Assembly (NCBI RefSeq): GCF_900638025.1
Contig: NZ_LR134481.1
Span: forward strand, 1,938,501-2,002,500
Direction: 5' to 3'
From: Haemophilus parainfluenzae
GTDB taxonomy: Bacteria > Pseudomonadota > Gammaproteobacteria > Enterobacterales > Pasteurellaceae
DNA length: 64,000 nucleotides
The notes beneath the pieces are model-generated. The model saw only the letters and a list, made by a program, of their open reading frames with translations. It did no database searches and was not told the origin of the DNA. Every line of letters begins with the position of its first letter. Positions within the stretch are counted from its first letter, which is position 1. Shown piece after piece: positions 10,401 to 17,105 of the stretch. Made by a program: the position numbers and the translations under genes.

Positions 10401-10858
10401 TCTTCCCATGCAGCAATCCATTCGGGACGGTAGACGAGATATTGGTCAAATAAATCAGCAACTTTTAGGCTTAATTGATAAAGTTTTTGCTGTTCTGATG
10501 CAGGTGAAGACGCTAAATATTTTTTTAATGGTTCAAATTCTTTTTGCTGTAAAAAAGTAGGAATTAATCGCATTAATCGCCATAACGTTGAATCTTTTTC
10601 AAAAGGGTTTTGCGTGGAAACATTCGGCAAATTATCGGCGTAAAGTTTCCAAATAAAACTGGAAGGCATCGGGAATTGAAAATTCGCTGCAACGCCGCAT
10701 TTTTTAGCAATTTCCATTTGTAACCATTGTGCCATACCTGGACTTTGCACCAACACAATGTCAGATTGAAACGGATCATGTTGCGGTAAATTTTCCAACA
10801 GCGAAACTAAAATATCCTTTTGAATTTCTGGTTGGTTTGAATAATAAGTAACGAACAA
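7499..10858 (-). CDS. recC: Exodeoxyribonuclease V subunit gamma, RecC
   Basis: RecC is the large subunit of RecBCD that reads Chi and splits the duplex between the two helicase motors during double-strand break repair and recombination. The protein has 1119 residues, the family length. It starts MFVTYYSNQPEIQKDILVSLL, close to other Pasteurellaceae RecC. It shows the conserved PFEKDSTLWRLMRLIP, VVVMVADVNQYTPYIQAVFG and VCLLGMNEADYPRSHTPNSFDLM segments. The start is the rare codon TTG (10856-10858), and GGGCG lies seven or so bases upstream. No alternative ATG gives the conserved N-terminus. recB and recD are not in the window. It directly follows the competence pilin operon. Confidence 0.96.
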   Translation of the reverse strand: MFVTYYSNQPEIQKDILVSLLENLPQHDPFQSDIVLVQSPGMAQWLQMEIAKKCGVAANFQFPMPSSFIWKLYADNLPNVSTQNPFEKDSTLWRLMRLIPTFLQQKEFEPLKKYLASSPASEQQKLYQLSLKVADLFDQYLVYRPEWIAAWEENNDEKILAQINQQKQRLSALNPTFLSQIKGNIHWQGILWRALVDDVQRDFDGKAKHRAALNQQFLALCRDPNATLNLPERIFIFGIPALPTVYLNIFQGISAKTDVHLFFNNPCQEYWGDLRDLSKSYLLERQRFVQESDYVKPLISAEQVSWEPADLDYTNQQEELFSGNPLLASWGKMGRDFLYQLVRDEENIQAISRDYYAELPEKTLLGQIQNQILTLSHGSLNVAKNDRSLVVKSCHSAMREVEVLHDYLLDLFNQNQHKPKEEQITPKDVVVMVADVNQYTPYIQAVFGANSADAPVIPFSISDSKLSESDVIVSSYLSLLNLRESQFGAEEVLALLDIPAIRERFNIALADLEQIREWVKESGIRFGLEKLQNTLNFNAWQAGLERMTLGYAMREEQGIWQDSLGLDSSYGLKGQLVGAVNQFFTALNKWHQDLQKTHNIEKWREKLTSLLTDFFVQNEETADTLFYIQDCINTFADDLQSVNFEETLQADVIAEVMSARLEETPNSLRFLAGKVNFCTLLPMRSIPFKVVCLLGMNEADYPRSHTPNSFDLMQYHHQKGDRVRRDDDRYLFLEALLAARSHFYVSYVGSSIIDNQPKEPSVLVSQLIDYINHYSDNCLRIEQHPMTAFSPSNFQNEGKINRSFAKKWLPIAQFQERRCHEFVVPMGENQEPITEIELDRFVSFVENPVKFFFEKQLGVYFRDEDDRIEESENFTLNGLDHYRISNELLHLEEAQFNDYFAKQRVKGIMPRGEFAEVCAQSIRADVLAFKEKIKDYSSPHSESVDFVVGTAQGNIRLFGYMEPLFGDENQIIEWRFAKYKDRYRIRPWLYYLIQLVTKENALPPHIIAKDKDLTLKTIEKSTALEKLKIYVEAYLQSQQQIQLIPTENIAKFIEKDESAVNFDNVLTNIESLAKEDNYSYRKADPYWARVLGQTEQFKSLDGRLQLVKQTTSWFGEMLS

Positions 10859-10895
10859 AGTAACGCCCTTTTGAAAGCAAAAACAATGCGTTATT

Positions 10896-11198
10896 TTACT
10901 CGGTTTTCAATAAAAATTCACCTTGAGGATAGCGTATATTCACTTGATGATGACTGCATTGAATGGCAAATTGAATGCCATTTTGTTCTACGCTATTTTC
11001 ACAAGACAAGCCTAAAAACTGACGTTGAGCCTGATTCTCAGCAATTTGAATCGCCTGAAATTCTTGAAAAATCCTGACCGCACTTTTCCGTTGCTCAGTC
11101 GTCCATCGGTTAAAGATCAAAAATAACCCGCTGAAAATCGATAAGGCTAATAAAAGTGACATTAACGACATGCCTTTATTCACTTTGATTTTGCGCAC
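10896..11198 (-). CDS. comQ: Competence-associated minor pseudopilin, ComQ-like
   Basis: This small 100-residue protein has a type IV prepilin N-terminus: the leader MRKIKVNKG, then the hydrophobic helix MSLMSLLLALSIFSGLFLIF. Its place as the fourth gene after three other prepilin-like genes, and before recC, matches H. influenzae HI0941 (comQ of comNOPQ), as I recall it. GTG at 11196-11198 is chosen because GGAG lies eight bases upstream. GTG at 11183 would give the shorter leader MNKG. The gene overlaps comP by 23 bases. The C-terminal part has two cysteines that could pair. The likely role is DNA-uptake pilus assembly; the exact function is unknown. Confidence 0.72.
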   Translation of the reverse strand: MRKIKVNKGMSLMSLLLALSIFSGLFLIFNRWTTEQRKSAVRIFQEFQAIQIAENQAQRQFLGLSCENSVEQNGIQFAIQCSHHQVNIRYPQGEFLLKTE

Positions 11199-11856
11199 TT
11201 AAATCACTCCAACTTTTATCCACCAAATGCCATTGGCTATATTCTCGTACGAGTTTTGTTACCACGGCTTTACCGTAAGCCACAGTCACACCCTCCTCTA
11301 ACTTAAGCGAACCACCTGTAATCACTGCACCGCTAATTCGCCCTTTGCCTGTTAAGGTTAAATTTCCTTCTGCTAGCAGAATACCACTCACATTCCCTTT
11401 AATTTCTAATTGGCTTTGCGTTATCCAATACACTTGAGGTTTTTTTTGAGCAGTTAAAGTAGTATCTACTTTCACAAAGTGCGGTTGAAAATCAGCTTGT
11501 TTTTCGCTGGAAATAAAATCTCGCAGCCTATTTTCATTAATGCCTTTTGTGGGCGATTTCTTAAATAACGCTGCACGTTTACACCAAACAGAATAGGCGA
11601 CTTTATCCTCTGCCCCTGAAGACTCGAAAAAGACTTGTTTCACTTTTCCAGCACCATTTAAAGACAAATTTTGGCAAATGTGCGTTTGTTGCTGCTGACT
11701 GATTTTCTGTAAAGGAAGACTCTGTTCTACATAATATTTTCGCTGACTCATTTGAGCTCGAAAAAATGCAAAGATCTGTTCATCAAATAATAAGATCAGC
11801 GCCAATAATCCCGAAAGTAAAATCAGTGCCGTTAGTGTCACAATCCCTTTTTTCAT
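11176..11856 (-). CDS. comP: Competence-associated pilin-like protein, ComP-like
   Basis: This 226-residue protein starts with the leader MKKG followed by IVTLTALILLSGLLALILL, a type IV pilin-like helix. It lacks the glutamate at mature position 5 that major pilins carry, as do PilX/PulK-type minor subunits. The C-terminal half contains a repetitive beta region (QLEIKGNVSGILLAEGNLTL), suggesting a beta-solenoid-like fold. That fold is inferred. Position three of the comNOPQ-like operon matches HI0940. It starts two bases after the comO stop and overlaps comQ. Membrane insertion followed by prepilin peptidase cleavage is likely. The precise job in DNA uptake is not established from sequence. 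Confidence 0.72.
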   Translation of the reverse strand: MKKGIVTLTALILLSGLLALILLFDEQIFAFFRAQMSQRKYYVEQSLPLQKISQQQQTHICQNLSLNGAGKVKQVFFESSGAEDKVAYSVWCKRAALFKKSPTKGINENRLRDFISSEKQADFQPHFVKVDTTLTAQKKPQVYWITQSQLEIKGNVSGILLAEGNLTLTGKGRISGAVITGGSLKLEEGVTVAYGKAVVTKLVREYSQWHLVDKSWSDLSAQNQSE

Positions 11857-11858
11857 GA

Positions 11859-12575
11859 TTATTCTTCTTGATTTAATAAAGGCACCACAAGCGAAGTTTC
11901 ATATTGAATATGCTTATGTGTTGTAAGATTTCCCGCGAGTTTGATTTCAATCCCTTTCCCTGCCTTTAACCAATCAAAACGTAATTGAGAAATATCAAAC
12001 TCTTTTTCATCCAATAAATCTGTCCATCCACCACCCGCGTTACAAGTAGATTGCGTTAAAGCACGCTGACATTCTTCCGAACGACAATCCGCATTTACCG
12101 CATTTTTATAAGTTTGTTTGGTTTCAATCATTTTGTCGTTAAGTTTGTAACCAAATAGCTCCTTTTCGATATTTTTTGCCACATTTTTAACGCCATTTAC
12201 GCAGGTATTTTTTGTGTACTTTTCACCAATACAGCCATTGCTATTTAAATCATAAAAAAATAAAACACAGCTATTTAATGGGGCATTGTCTGCTTGAGCA
12301 ATGGTTATTGCTGTGCCCTTTTCGTCTAATTCAAATAAAGCGAGATTATCTTCGATGAGTTTTAGGTTTGCGGCTCGAAAGCCTACGCGGCGCAGGTCTT
12401 TCCCGATGAGTTGAATTGTGCGTTGTAATTCCGCTTGTAATTTAAGTTGTAACATTAAACGCTGATTTTGCTGTTGAGTTTGGGCATAAAATTGTGCAAC
12501 CAATAACAATAATAAAGCGGATAAGCCAAGTGAAATCAATAAGCTCAGCAATGTTTCACCTTTTAATGGTTTCAT
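11859..12575 (-). CDS. comO: Competence-associated prepilin-like protein, ComO-like
   Basis: This PilW-like minor pilin of about 238 residues has the leader MKPLKG, cleavage before E, then TLLSLLISLGLSALLLLLVA. The start at 12573-12575 is chosen because its ATG overlaps the comN stop as ATGA, a classic coupling arrangement. An ATG at 12584 would add MYK. Several cysteines stand in the middle (CVLFFYDLNSNGC, NTCV, DCRSEEC), likely forming disulfides in the periplasm. It is second in the operon, as in H. influenzae HI0939. The role is inferred from its neighbours and the CRP-S control of the operon: assembly or tip function of the DNA-uptake pilus. Confidence 0.74.
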   Translation of the reverse strand: MKPLKGETLLSLLISLGLSALLLLLVAQFYAQTQQQNQRLMLQLKLQAELQRTIQLIGKDLRRVGFRAANLKLIEDNLALFELDEKGTAITIAQADNAPLNSCVLFFYDLNSNGCIGEKYTKNTCVNGVKNVAKNIEKELFGYKLNDKMIETKQTYKNAVNADCRSEECQRALTQSTCNAGGGWTDLLDEKEFDISQLRFDWLKAGKGIEIKLAGNLTTHKHIQYETSLVVPLLNQEE

Positions 12576-13090
12576 CTTGTACATGCACTCGCTGCTTGAT
12601 CAGACTTTAATTTGATACTGCCCACATTGAAAAAAGAGAACAATGTTCGATGCTCTTCACCCTGTAACATAAAACAATTCGTTTCCATAGTATTTCTTGC
12701 CCCATTAAATTTCACCGCCACTTCTGACGGATATAATTTAGGGCCAATTAGCATCGTTTTCCCTTCAAAATAAGGATAGTAAAAATGCGCATAAAGGTTT
12801 TTAGGACAATTCTGGGGATGAAAACAATCACAAAAATGATCACTTTTTACTTGAGCTGTGATACACCAACGTTGATTTGCCCTATCTTGATTGGCCAAAA
12901 TAAACCAAATCGCCGATGAGTTTTCTGCTCTTGCCTGAATATTTCGCAGGAAAAAATAAAGCCGTTGTTGCTCTTTTTCAAGAAAATATTTGGGATCGGC
13001 TTTCTGCCATTTGGGCAATGCAAACGCTAACGTTAAGCTTAAAATAAATAATACAATCAAGGTTTCTAATAAGGTTATCCCTTTATACAT
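12572..13090 (-). CDS. comN: Competence-associated prepilin-like protein, ComN-like
   Basis: This first gene of the pilin operon encodes 172 residues. The N-terminus MYKG, cleavage, ITLLETLIVLFILSLTLAFA is a canonical prepilin signal with glutamate at mature position 5. The rest resembles FimT/GspH-type minor pilins (weak recognition). Cysteines cluster in CDCFHPQNC. AAGGCA lies six bases before the ATG. A CRP-S site about 66 bases upstream indicates induction with competence through CRP and Sxy. The order comN-comO-comP-comQ-recC and the divergent suhB match H. influenzae HI0938-HI0942, as I recall. Confidence 0.76.
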   Translation of the reverse strand: MYKGITLLETLIVLFILSLTLAFALPKWQKADPKYFLEKEQQRLYFFLRNIQARAENSSAIWFILANQDRANQRWCITAQVKSDHFCDCFHPQNCPKNLYAHFYYPYFEGKTMLIGPKLYPSEVAVKFNGARNTMETNCFMLQGEEHRTLFSFFNVGSIKLKSDQAASACTR

Positions 13091-13155
13091 AAAATGCCTT
13101 CTTTTTTGACCGCACTTTAAAATTCCTTTAGAAGAAAGCCAAATTAACTACTTTA

Positions 13156-13177
13156 TTTTTGCGATACTGATCGCAAA
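13156..13177. promoter_or_regulatory. CRP-S site controlling the comNOPQ competence operon
   Basis: A 22-base site has the core TGCGA, six bases, TCGCA, flanked by T and A runs. It fits the Haemophilus CRP-S (competence regulatory element) consensus, whose half site TGCGA replaces the TGTGA of ordinary CRP sites and makes activation depend on Sxy. It lies 66-87 bases upstream of the comN start codon. It also lies 114 bases upstream of suhB, but competence control of suhB is not expected. Confidence 0.88.
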
Positions 13178-13290
13178 TTTCTTTTAAAAAACGGGAAAAA
13201 ACGTGAATTAAACATTTTCAACTGGCTATTTACTAAAACTCCCTTATAATAGGCGACCTATTTATCTGTTCTTTAAAATCTGGTGGAAAT

Positions 13291-14091
13291 ATGAATCCAA
13301 TGTTAAATATCGCTATTCGTGCGGCACGAAAAGCGGGCAACGTAATTGCTAAAAACTATGAGCGCCGTGATGATATCCAAACAAGTAAAAAAGGTATTAA
13401 TGATTATGTGACTAGCGTCGATAAAGCTGCTGAAGCTGAGATCATTGAAATCATTCAAAAATCTTATCCTGATCATACAATTATCAGTGAAGAGCGTGGT
13501 GCATTAGAAGGCAAAGACAGTGATATTCAATGGGTGATTGATCCACTAGATGGCACAACCAACTTCATAAAAGGTTTGCCACATTTCTCTGTATCTATTG
13601 CTATCCGTGTAAAAAACCGTACCGAAGTAGGTGTGGTTTACGATCCTATTCGTAATGAATTATTCACTGCTGTGCGTGGTGAAGGCGCAAAATTAAATGA
13701 AGTGCGTTTACGTGTAGATAGCCAAAATGAACTTAACGGGGCGATTTTAGCCACCGGTTTCCCATTCAAACAACCAAGCTTGATGCCAACTCAATTTGCT
13801 ATCATGAATAACTTAATTGATGAAGCAGCAGATTTCCGTCGTACGGGTTCTGCCGCATTAGACCTTTGCTATGTGGCTTCAGGTCGTGTTGACGGCTATT
13901 TCGAAATGGGCTTAAAACCTTGGGATTGCGCAGCAGGTGATTTAATCGTGCGTGAAGCTGGTGGTTTAGTATGTGATTTCAATGCGGGTCATGGCTATTT
14001 ACGCTCAGGCAACATTGTCGCTGCTCCAGCGCGTATTTTAAAAGAAATGCTAAATAAAATTCAGCCTTGCCTAACTGAACAAGTGAAGTAA
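13291..14091 (+). CDS. suhB: Inositol-1-monophosphatase family protein SuhB
   Basis: SuhB is a magnesium-dependent phosphatase of the inositol monophosphatase family that in E. coli also joins the rRNA antitermination complex. Its 266 residues are the usual length. The metal site shows EER near 67-69, DPLDGTTNF (residues 84-92) and WDCAAGDLIVREAGG in the C-terminal half. A TATAAT hexamer stands at 13245-13250, and GGTGGA precedes the ATG. The gene is divergent from comN. Downstream it originally shared a terminator with bioB, now split by an insertion sequence. Confidence 0.96.
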   Translation: MNPMLNIAIRAARKAGNVIAKNYERRDDIQTSKKGINDYVTSVDKAAEAEIIEIIQKSYPDHTIISEERGALEGKDSDIQWVIDPLDGTTNFIKGLPHFSVSIAIRVKNRTEVGVVYDPIRNELFTAVRGEGAKLNEVRLRVDSQNELNGAILATGFPFKQPSLMPTQFAIMNNLIDEAADFRRTGSAALDLCYVASGRVDGYFEMGLKPWDCAAGDLIVREAGGLVCDFNAGHGYLRSGNIVAAPARILKEMLNKIQPCLTEQVK

Positions 14092-14100
14092 ACCTTAACA

Positions 14101-14116
14101 AAAGTGCGGTGAAATT
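14101..14116. terminator. Left half of the suhB/bioB uptake-signal terminator, interrupted by the IS
   Basis: AAAGTGCGGTGAAATT ends exactly where the insertion sequence begins. Its complement AATTTCACCGCACTTT starts exactly where the element ends, at 15361. Joined after removing one AATT copy, they form a perfect palindrome of 28 bases followed by T residues. That palindrome would be the ancestral bidirectional terminator of convergent suhB and bioB. Confidence 0.8.
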
Positions 14117-14142
14117 TGATCTGACCCCAAAAAGTTAGACTG

Positions 14143-14853
14143 TTATTTAAAGGATTGTTTTCGATATTGTACCGGACTCAGTCCTTTTAATTTTAGTTGA
14201 ATCCGTCGGTGATTATAGTAATCCAAATAATCCCTGACGGCATCAACTATCTCCTCTCTACTGTTAAATTCCCGACCATAAAAACATTCTGTTTTTAATC
14301 GTCCAAAGAAACTTTCCATTGCGGCGTTGTCCAAGCAATTCCCTTTTCTCGACATACTTTGAATGATGCCATGTTCAGCCAAGATTCGACGATAAGCCAC
14401 CATTTGATATTGCCATCCCTGGTCTGAATGTAAAATGACACCACAAGCTTTATTTAATCCTTTGACGGCTTGCATTAACATGTCCTCTACTTGCGCCCAG
14501 TTTGGGGAATAGCTGAGATTATATGAAACTATCTCATTGTTAAATAAGTCTAAAATTGGGGATAAATAGACTTTGCTCCCATCTTTCGCCTTAAACTCGG
14601 TGATATCGGTCACCCATTTTTGGTTCGGGGCCGTTGCACTAAAATCGCGTTCAAGATGATTCGGTGCAATCACCCCTATCGTGCCTCGATAGGTCGTAAA
14701 TTTCTTGCTTTTTCTTGACCGCACTTGAAGCCCAAGTGTCTGCATTAAACGTTGAACTTTTTTATGATTCACGCCTGGCAAGCAGGCATGAACACGTCGG
14801 TAGCCATAATCAGGATGGTTGGCTTTGATGCGTTTAATGGTCTTTTTCAACAA
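14143..14853 (-). CDS. IS3-family transposase OrfB (DDE integrase domain)
   Basis: This is the catalytic half of the transposase. The 236 residues from TTG at 14853 show the HTH_21-like YGYRRVHACL, then the rve core. The three acidic residues are visible: Asp in WVTDITEF, Asp in LHSDQGWQY and Glu in DNAAMESFFGRLKTE, and YNHRRIQLKLKGLSPVQYR ends the protein. The same frame is open further upstream (reading RYPLKWLLGFAQLARSTFF), beyond the orfA stop. The natural product is therefore almost certainly an OrfAB fusion made by -1 ribosomal frameshifting. A uptake signal lies inside at 14717-14726. Confidence 0.93.
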   Translation of the reverse strand: MLKKTIKRIKANHPDYGYRRVHACLPGVNHKKVQRLMQTLGLQVRSRKSKKFTTYRGTIGVIAPNHLERDFSATAPNQKWVTDITEFKAKDGSKVYLSPILDLFNNEIVSYNLSYSPNWAQVEDMLMQAVKGLNKACGVILHSDQGWQYQMVAYRRILAEHGIIQSMSRKGNCLDNAAMESFFGRLKTECFYGREFNSREEIVDAVRDYLDYYNHRRIQLKLKGLSPVQYRKQSFK

Positions 14854-14948
14854 CTCATCCTTATCCAGTTTAATCTGAAGTTTAGCAAAAAACGTACTAC
14901 GCGCTAATTGTGCAAAGCCTAAAAGCCATTTTAACGGATAGCGTGTTC

Positions 14949-15302
14949 TTAACCTTTGGATAATTTCCGTTGCTCGGCTTCGTCCTGAAGTCTGAGCCTT
15001 CTCAACTCCTTTAGGTAGGCTACCTCCGCTTCAAGCTGTAAAATTCTCAGGCGTAAACGGTCTTCTTCAGTTTTGGGTGGCGGTGGCATTTTTGCATATT
15101 TGGGTTTCATCGGCGGTCGTCCTGATGGTTTACGGGGAATAAGTCCTTTTATGCCACTTTTTTCAAATCGTTTCAACCATGTCCCGACTAGGGAGTTGGA
15201 AGGAATATTGTAAAAACGCGCAGTTTCTCTAATACTCATTTTCCCATTCAAAATAGGTTGAAGAACCTGTAATTTAAATTCGATTGTGTAGTGTTTACCC
15301 AT
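14949..15302 (-). CDS. IS3-family transposase OrfA (helix-turn-helix)
   Basis: This DNA-binding half of the transposase has 117 residues. An N-terminal helix-turn-helix (YTIEFKLQVLQPIL, then SIRETARFYNIPSNSLVGTWLKRFE) is followed by a proline-rich linker. A leucine-rich coiled coil (EEDRLRLRILQLEAEVAYLKELRRL) used for multimerisation completes it. The ATG lies 58 bases inside the right end of the element. The end overlaps the upstream extension of the OrfB frame. The offset fits a -1 shift, but I see no obvious run of A residues ending in G that would be the classic slippery heptamer. Confidence 0.92.
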   Translation of the reverse strand: MGKHYTIEFKLQVLQPILNGKMSIRETARFYNIPSNSLVGTWLKRFEKSGIKGLIPRKPSGRPPMKPKYAKMPPPPKTEEDRLRLRILQLEAEVAYLKELRRLRLQDEAEQRKLSKG

Positions 15303-15360
15303 AAAAAAATCTGCACCTCAATTGTTGGTTTGTTGAGTCCAACTTTTGGGGTGCAGATCA

Positions 15361-15380
15361 AATTTCACCGCACTTTTTTT
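15361..15380. terminator. Right half of the split suhB/bioB uptake-signal terminator
   Basis: AATTTCACCGCAC and a long T run follow directly after the IS end. This is the second arm of the palindrome described at 14101. Separated from its partner by 1.2 kb, it can no longer fold into the short terminator. bioB transcripts may therefore read into the IS, which is transcribed in the same direction. Confidence 0.75.
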
Positions 15381-15384
15381 CTGA

Positions 15385-16401
15385 CTAATTTCTGTCGAGT
15401 GGCTTTCTATTTTCTTCCGTTTCTGGCTCAAGATCCAATTTTGCCATAAGAAGCTGATCGCCATCTTCTTCTGGGTTGCCTGTCACTAACAATTTATCGC
15501 CATAGAAAATAGAGTTCGCACCAGCCATAAAACACATGGCTTGCATTTCTTCACTCATGCCTTGACGGCCTGCAGAAAGGCGAACATAACTTTTTGGCAT
15601 AGTAATACGCGCAACGGCAATAGTGCGAACAAACTCCGTCCAATCTAAATCAGCTGCATCGGCCATTGGTGTGCCTTCCACTTTCACTAATTGGTTAATT
15701 GGCACGGACTCTGGCTGCGGATCAAGATTTGCCAAACTTGCAATGAGGCCTGCTCGCTCTTTACGGGTTTCGTTCATGCCCACAATACCACCACAGCAAA
15801 CTTTCAAACCGGCATGACGAACTTTTCCTAACGTACTTAAGCGATCATCAAAACGGCGTGTGCCAATGACATTGTGATAATTCTCTGGCGCGGTATCTAT
15901 ATTATGGTTGTAATAATCCAATCCTGCATCTTTTAACTCTTCCGCCATACCATCTTGCAACAGCCCAAAGGTGCCGCAAGTTTCTAAGCCAATATCTTTT
16001 ACCGCACGAATAATCGCCGTCACTTTTTCCATATCCTTTGGCTTAGGACCACGCCATGCTGCGCCCATACAAAAACGTCCTGCACCACGTGCTTTCGCAA
16101 TTTTGGCTTTTTCAACAATTTCATCAATATCCAAGATCTGCTGATTTTGTACACCTGTTTGATAACGTGCTGATTGTGGGCAATAACCACAATCCTCTGG
16201 ACAGCCACCCGTTTTAATCGACATCAACGTCGATAACTGTATCGCGCCAGGGTTGAAATGCTCTCGATGTACTTGAGCCGCACGATAGACTAATTCTAAA
16301 AAAGGTGTTTCAAATAGTGCTTCGACTTTACAAACAGACCAATACTCCACTGAAGGATGGGGCGTAATAGATGAAAGCTGTACTACATTTGTGGTTGTCA
16401 T
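15385..16401 (-). CDS. bioB: Biotin synthase BioB
   Basis: BioB is the radical SAM enzyme that inserts sulfur into dethiobiotin in the last step of biotin synthesis. The 338 residues contain the radical SAM motif CxxxCxxC (C67, C71, C74 in CPEDCGYC). Residues for the auxiliary 2Fe-2S cluster also appear: [22 protein letters not shown] and [31 protein letters not shown] and [13 protein letters not shown] complete the family pattern. The other bio genes are not nearby. The stop codon lies just upstream of the IS-split terminator. Confidence 0.97.
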   Translation of the reverse strand: MTTTNVVQLSSITPHPSVEYWSVCKVEALFETPFLELVYRAAQVHREHFNPGAIQLSTLMSIKTGGCPEDCGYCPQSARYQTGVQNQQILDIDEIVEKAKIAKARGAGRFCMGAAWRGPKPKDMEKVTAIIRAVKDIGLETCGTFGLLQDGMAEELKDAGLDYYNHNIDTAPENYHNVIGTRRFDDRLSTLGKVRHAGLKVCCGGIVGMNETRKERAGLIASLANLDPQPESVPINQLVKVEGTPMADAADLDWTEFVRTIAVARITMPKSYVRLSAGRQGMSEEMQAMCFMAGANSIFYGDKLLVTGNPEEDGDQLLMAKLDLEPETEENRKPLDRN

Positions 16402-16475
16402 TATATTTTCCTTGTTTTAAGCAACGTCGCTTTTATTAAATTGAGCATATTACTCTGCAATATGATAAAAAGAGA

Positions 16476-17105
16476 TCAGATCACTTTTCCTTGATGAATT
16501 TCAATCACTCGATCAATATGCCGTTCAATTTCTTTGGGTTGATGTGTCACCAATAACATGGTGAGCTTTTTCTCTTCACATAATTGATCCATTAAATCCT
16601 GCATTTCAATGCGTAATTTAGGATCGAGTGCAGAAAAAGGCTCATCCAATAATAAAATGGGTTTATCTCGTAGCAAACAGCGCGCCAATGCCACTCGCTG
16701 TTTTTGTCCACCTGAAAGTGCGGTCGGTTTTCTCGTTAAAAAATCCTGTAAATTAACTGCTCTAGCAGCTTGTTCTACAAGGGCTTTTTCTTCTGCATTT
16801 AAGGCTAAATTCGGTTTTAAACCTAAAGCAATATTCTCTTCTACGGAAAGATGAGTAAAGAGATTGTTTTCCTGAAATAGCATGGAAACAGGGCGTTCAA
16901 AAGGTGCTGTTTTGGTATGATTTTCATCATTTAGCCAAATCTCGCCACTATCGGCATATTCGAAACCGGCAATTAAATTCAGTAAGGTACTTTTTCCTGC
17001 GCCACTTTCACCAATAATGGCGATTTTTTCCTGGGCTTGAATATGTAAATCAAATACCATCGGCATGGATTGATAATTGAAGACCACATTATTTAATTTA
17101 ATCAT
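16476..17105 (-). CDS. thiQ: Thiamine ABC transporter ATP-binding protein ThiQ
   Basis: ThiQ is the ATPase of the thiamine/thiamine pyrophosphate importer. The 209 residues start [12 protein letters not shown]; Walker A is GESGAGKST (32-40), the signature LSGGQKQR and Walker [13 protein letters not shown]. The ATG at 17103-17105 is preferred over an upstream in-frame codon because AAGGAA lies eight bases before it. It overlaps the end of thiP by eight bases. It is the last gene of thiBPQ, controlled by the TPP riboswitch near 19.8 kb. A uptake signal lies within it near 16717. Confidence 0.95.
   Translation of the reverse strand: MIKLNNVVFNYQSMPMVFDLHIQAQEKIAIIGESGAGKSTLLNLIAGFEYADSGEIWLNDENHTKTAPFERPVSMLFQENNLFTHLSVEENIALGLKPNLALNAEEKALVEQAARAVNLQDFLTRKPTALSGGQKQRVALARCLLRDKPILLLDEPFSALDPKLRIEMQDLMDQLCEEKKLTMLLVTHQPKEIERHIDRVIEIHQGKVI

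Larger units (their letters stand above)
14117..15360 (-). mobile_element. IS3-family insertion sequence (IS150-like), 1244 bp
   Basis: The element starts TGATCTG and ends CAGATCA. The outer 25 bases at each end are imperfect inverted repeats (AAAAGTT and GACT are shared further in), with the TG...CA ends typical of the IS3 family. AATT flanks both ends and may be a four-base target duplication. It carries orfA (helix-turn-helix) and orfB (DDE integrase) on the minus strand in the -1 frame relationship of IS3 elements. It sits between suhB and bioB inside a uptake-signal palindrome. Both ORFs look intact, so it may be active. The insertion sequence name is not assigned. Confidence 0.92.
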
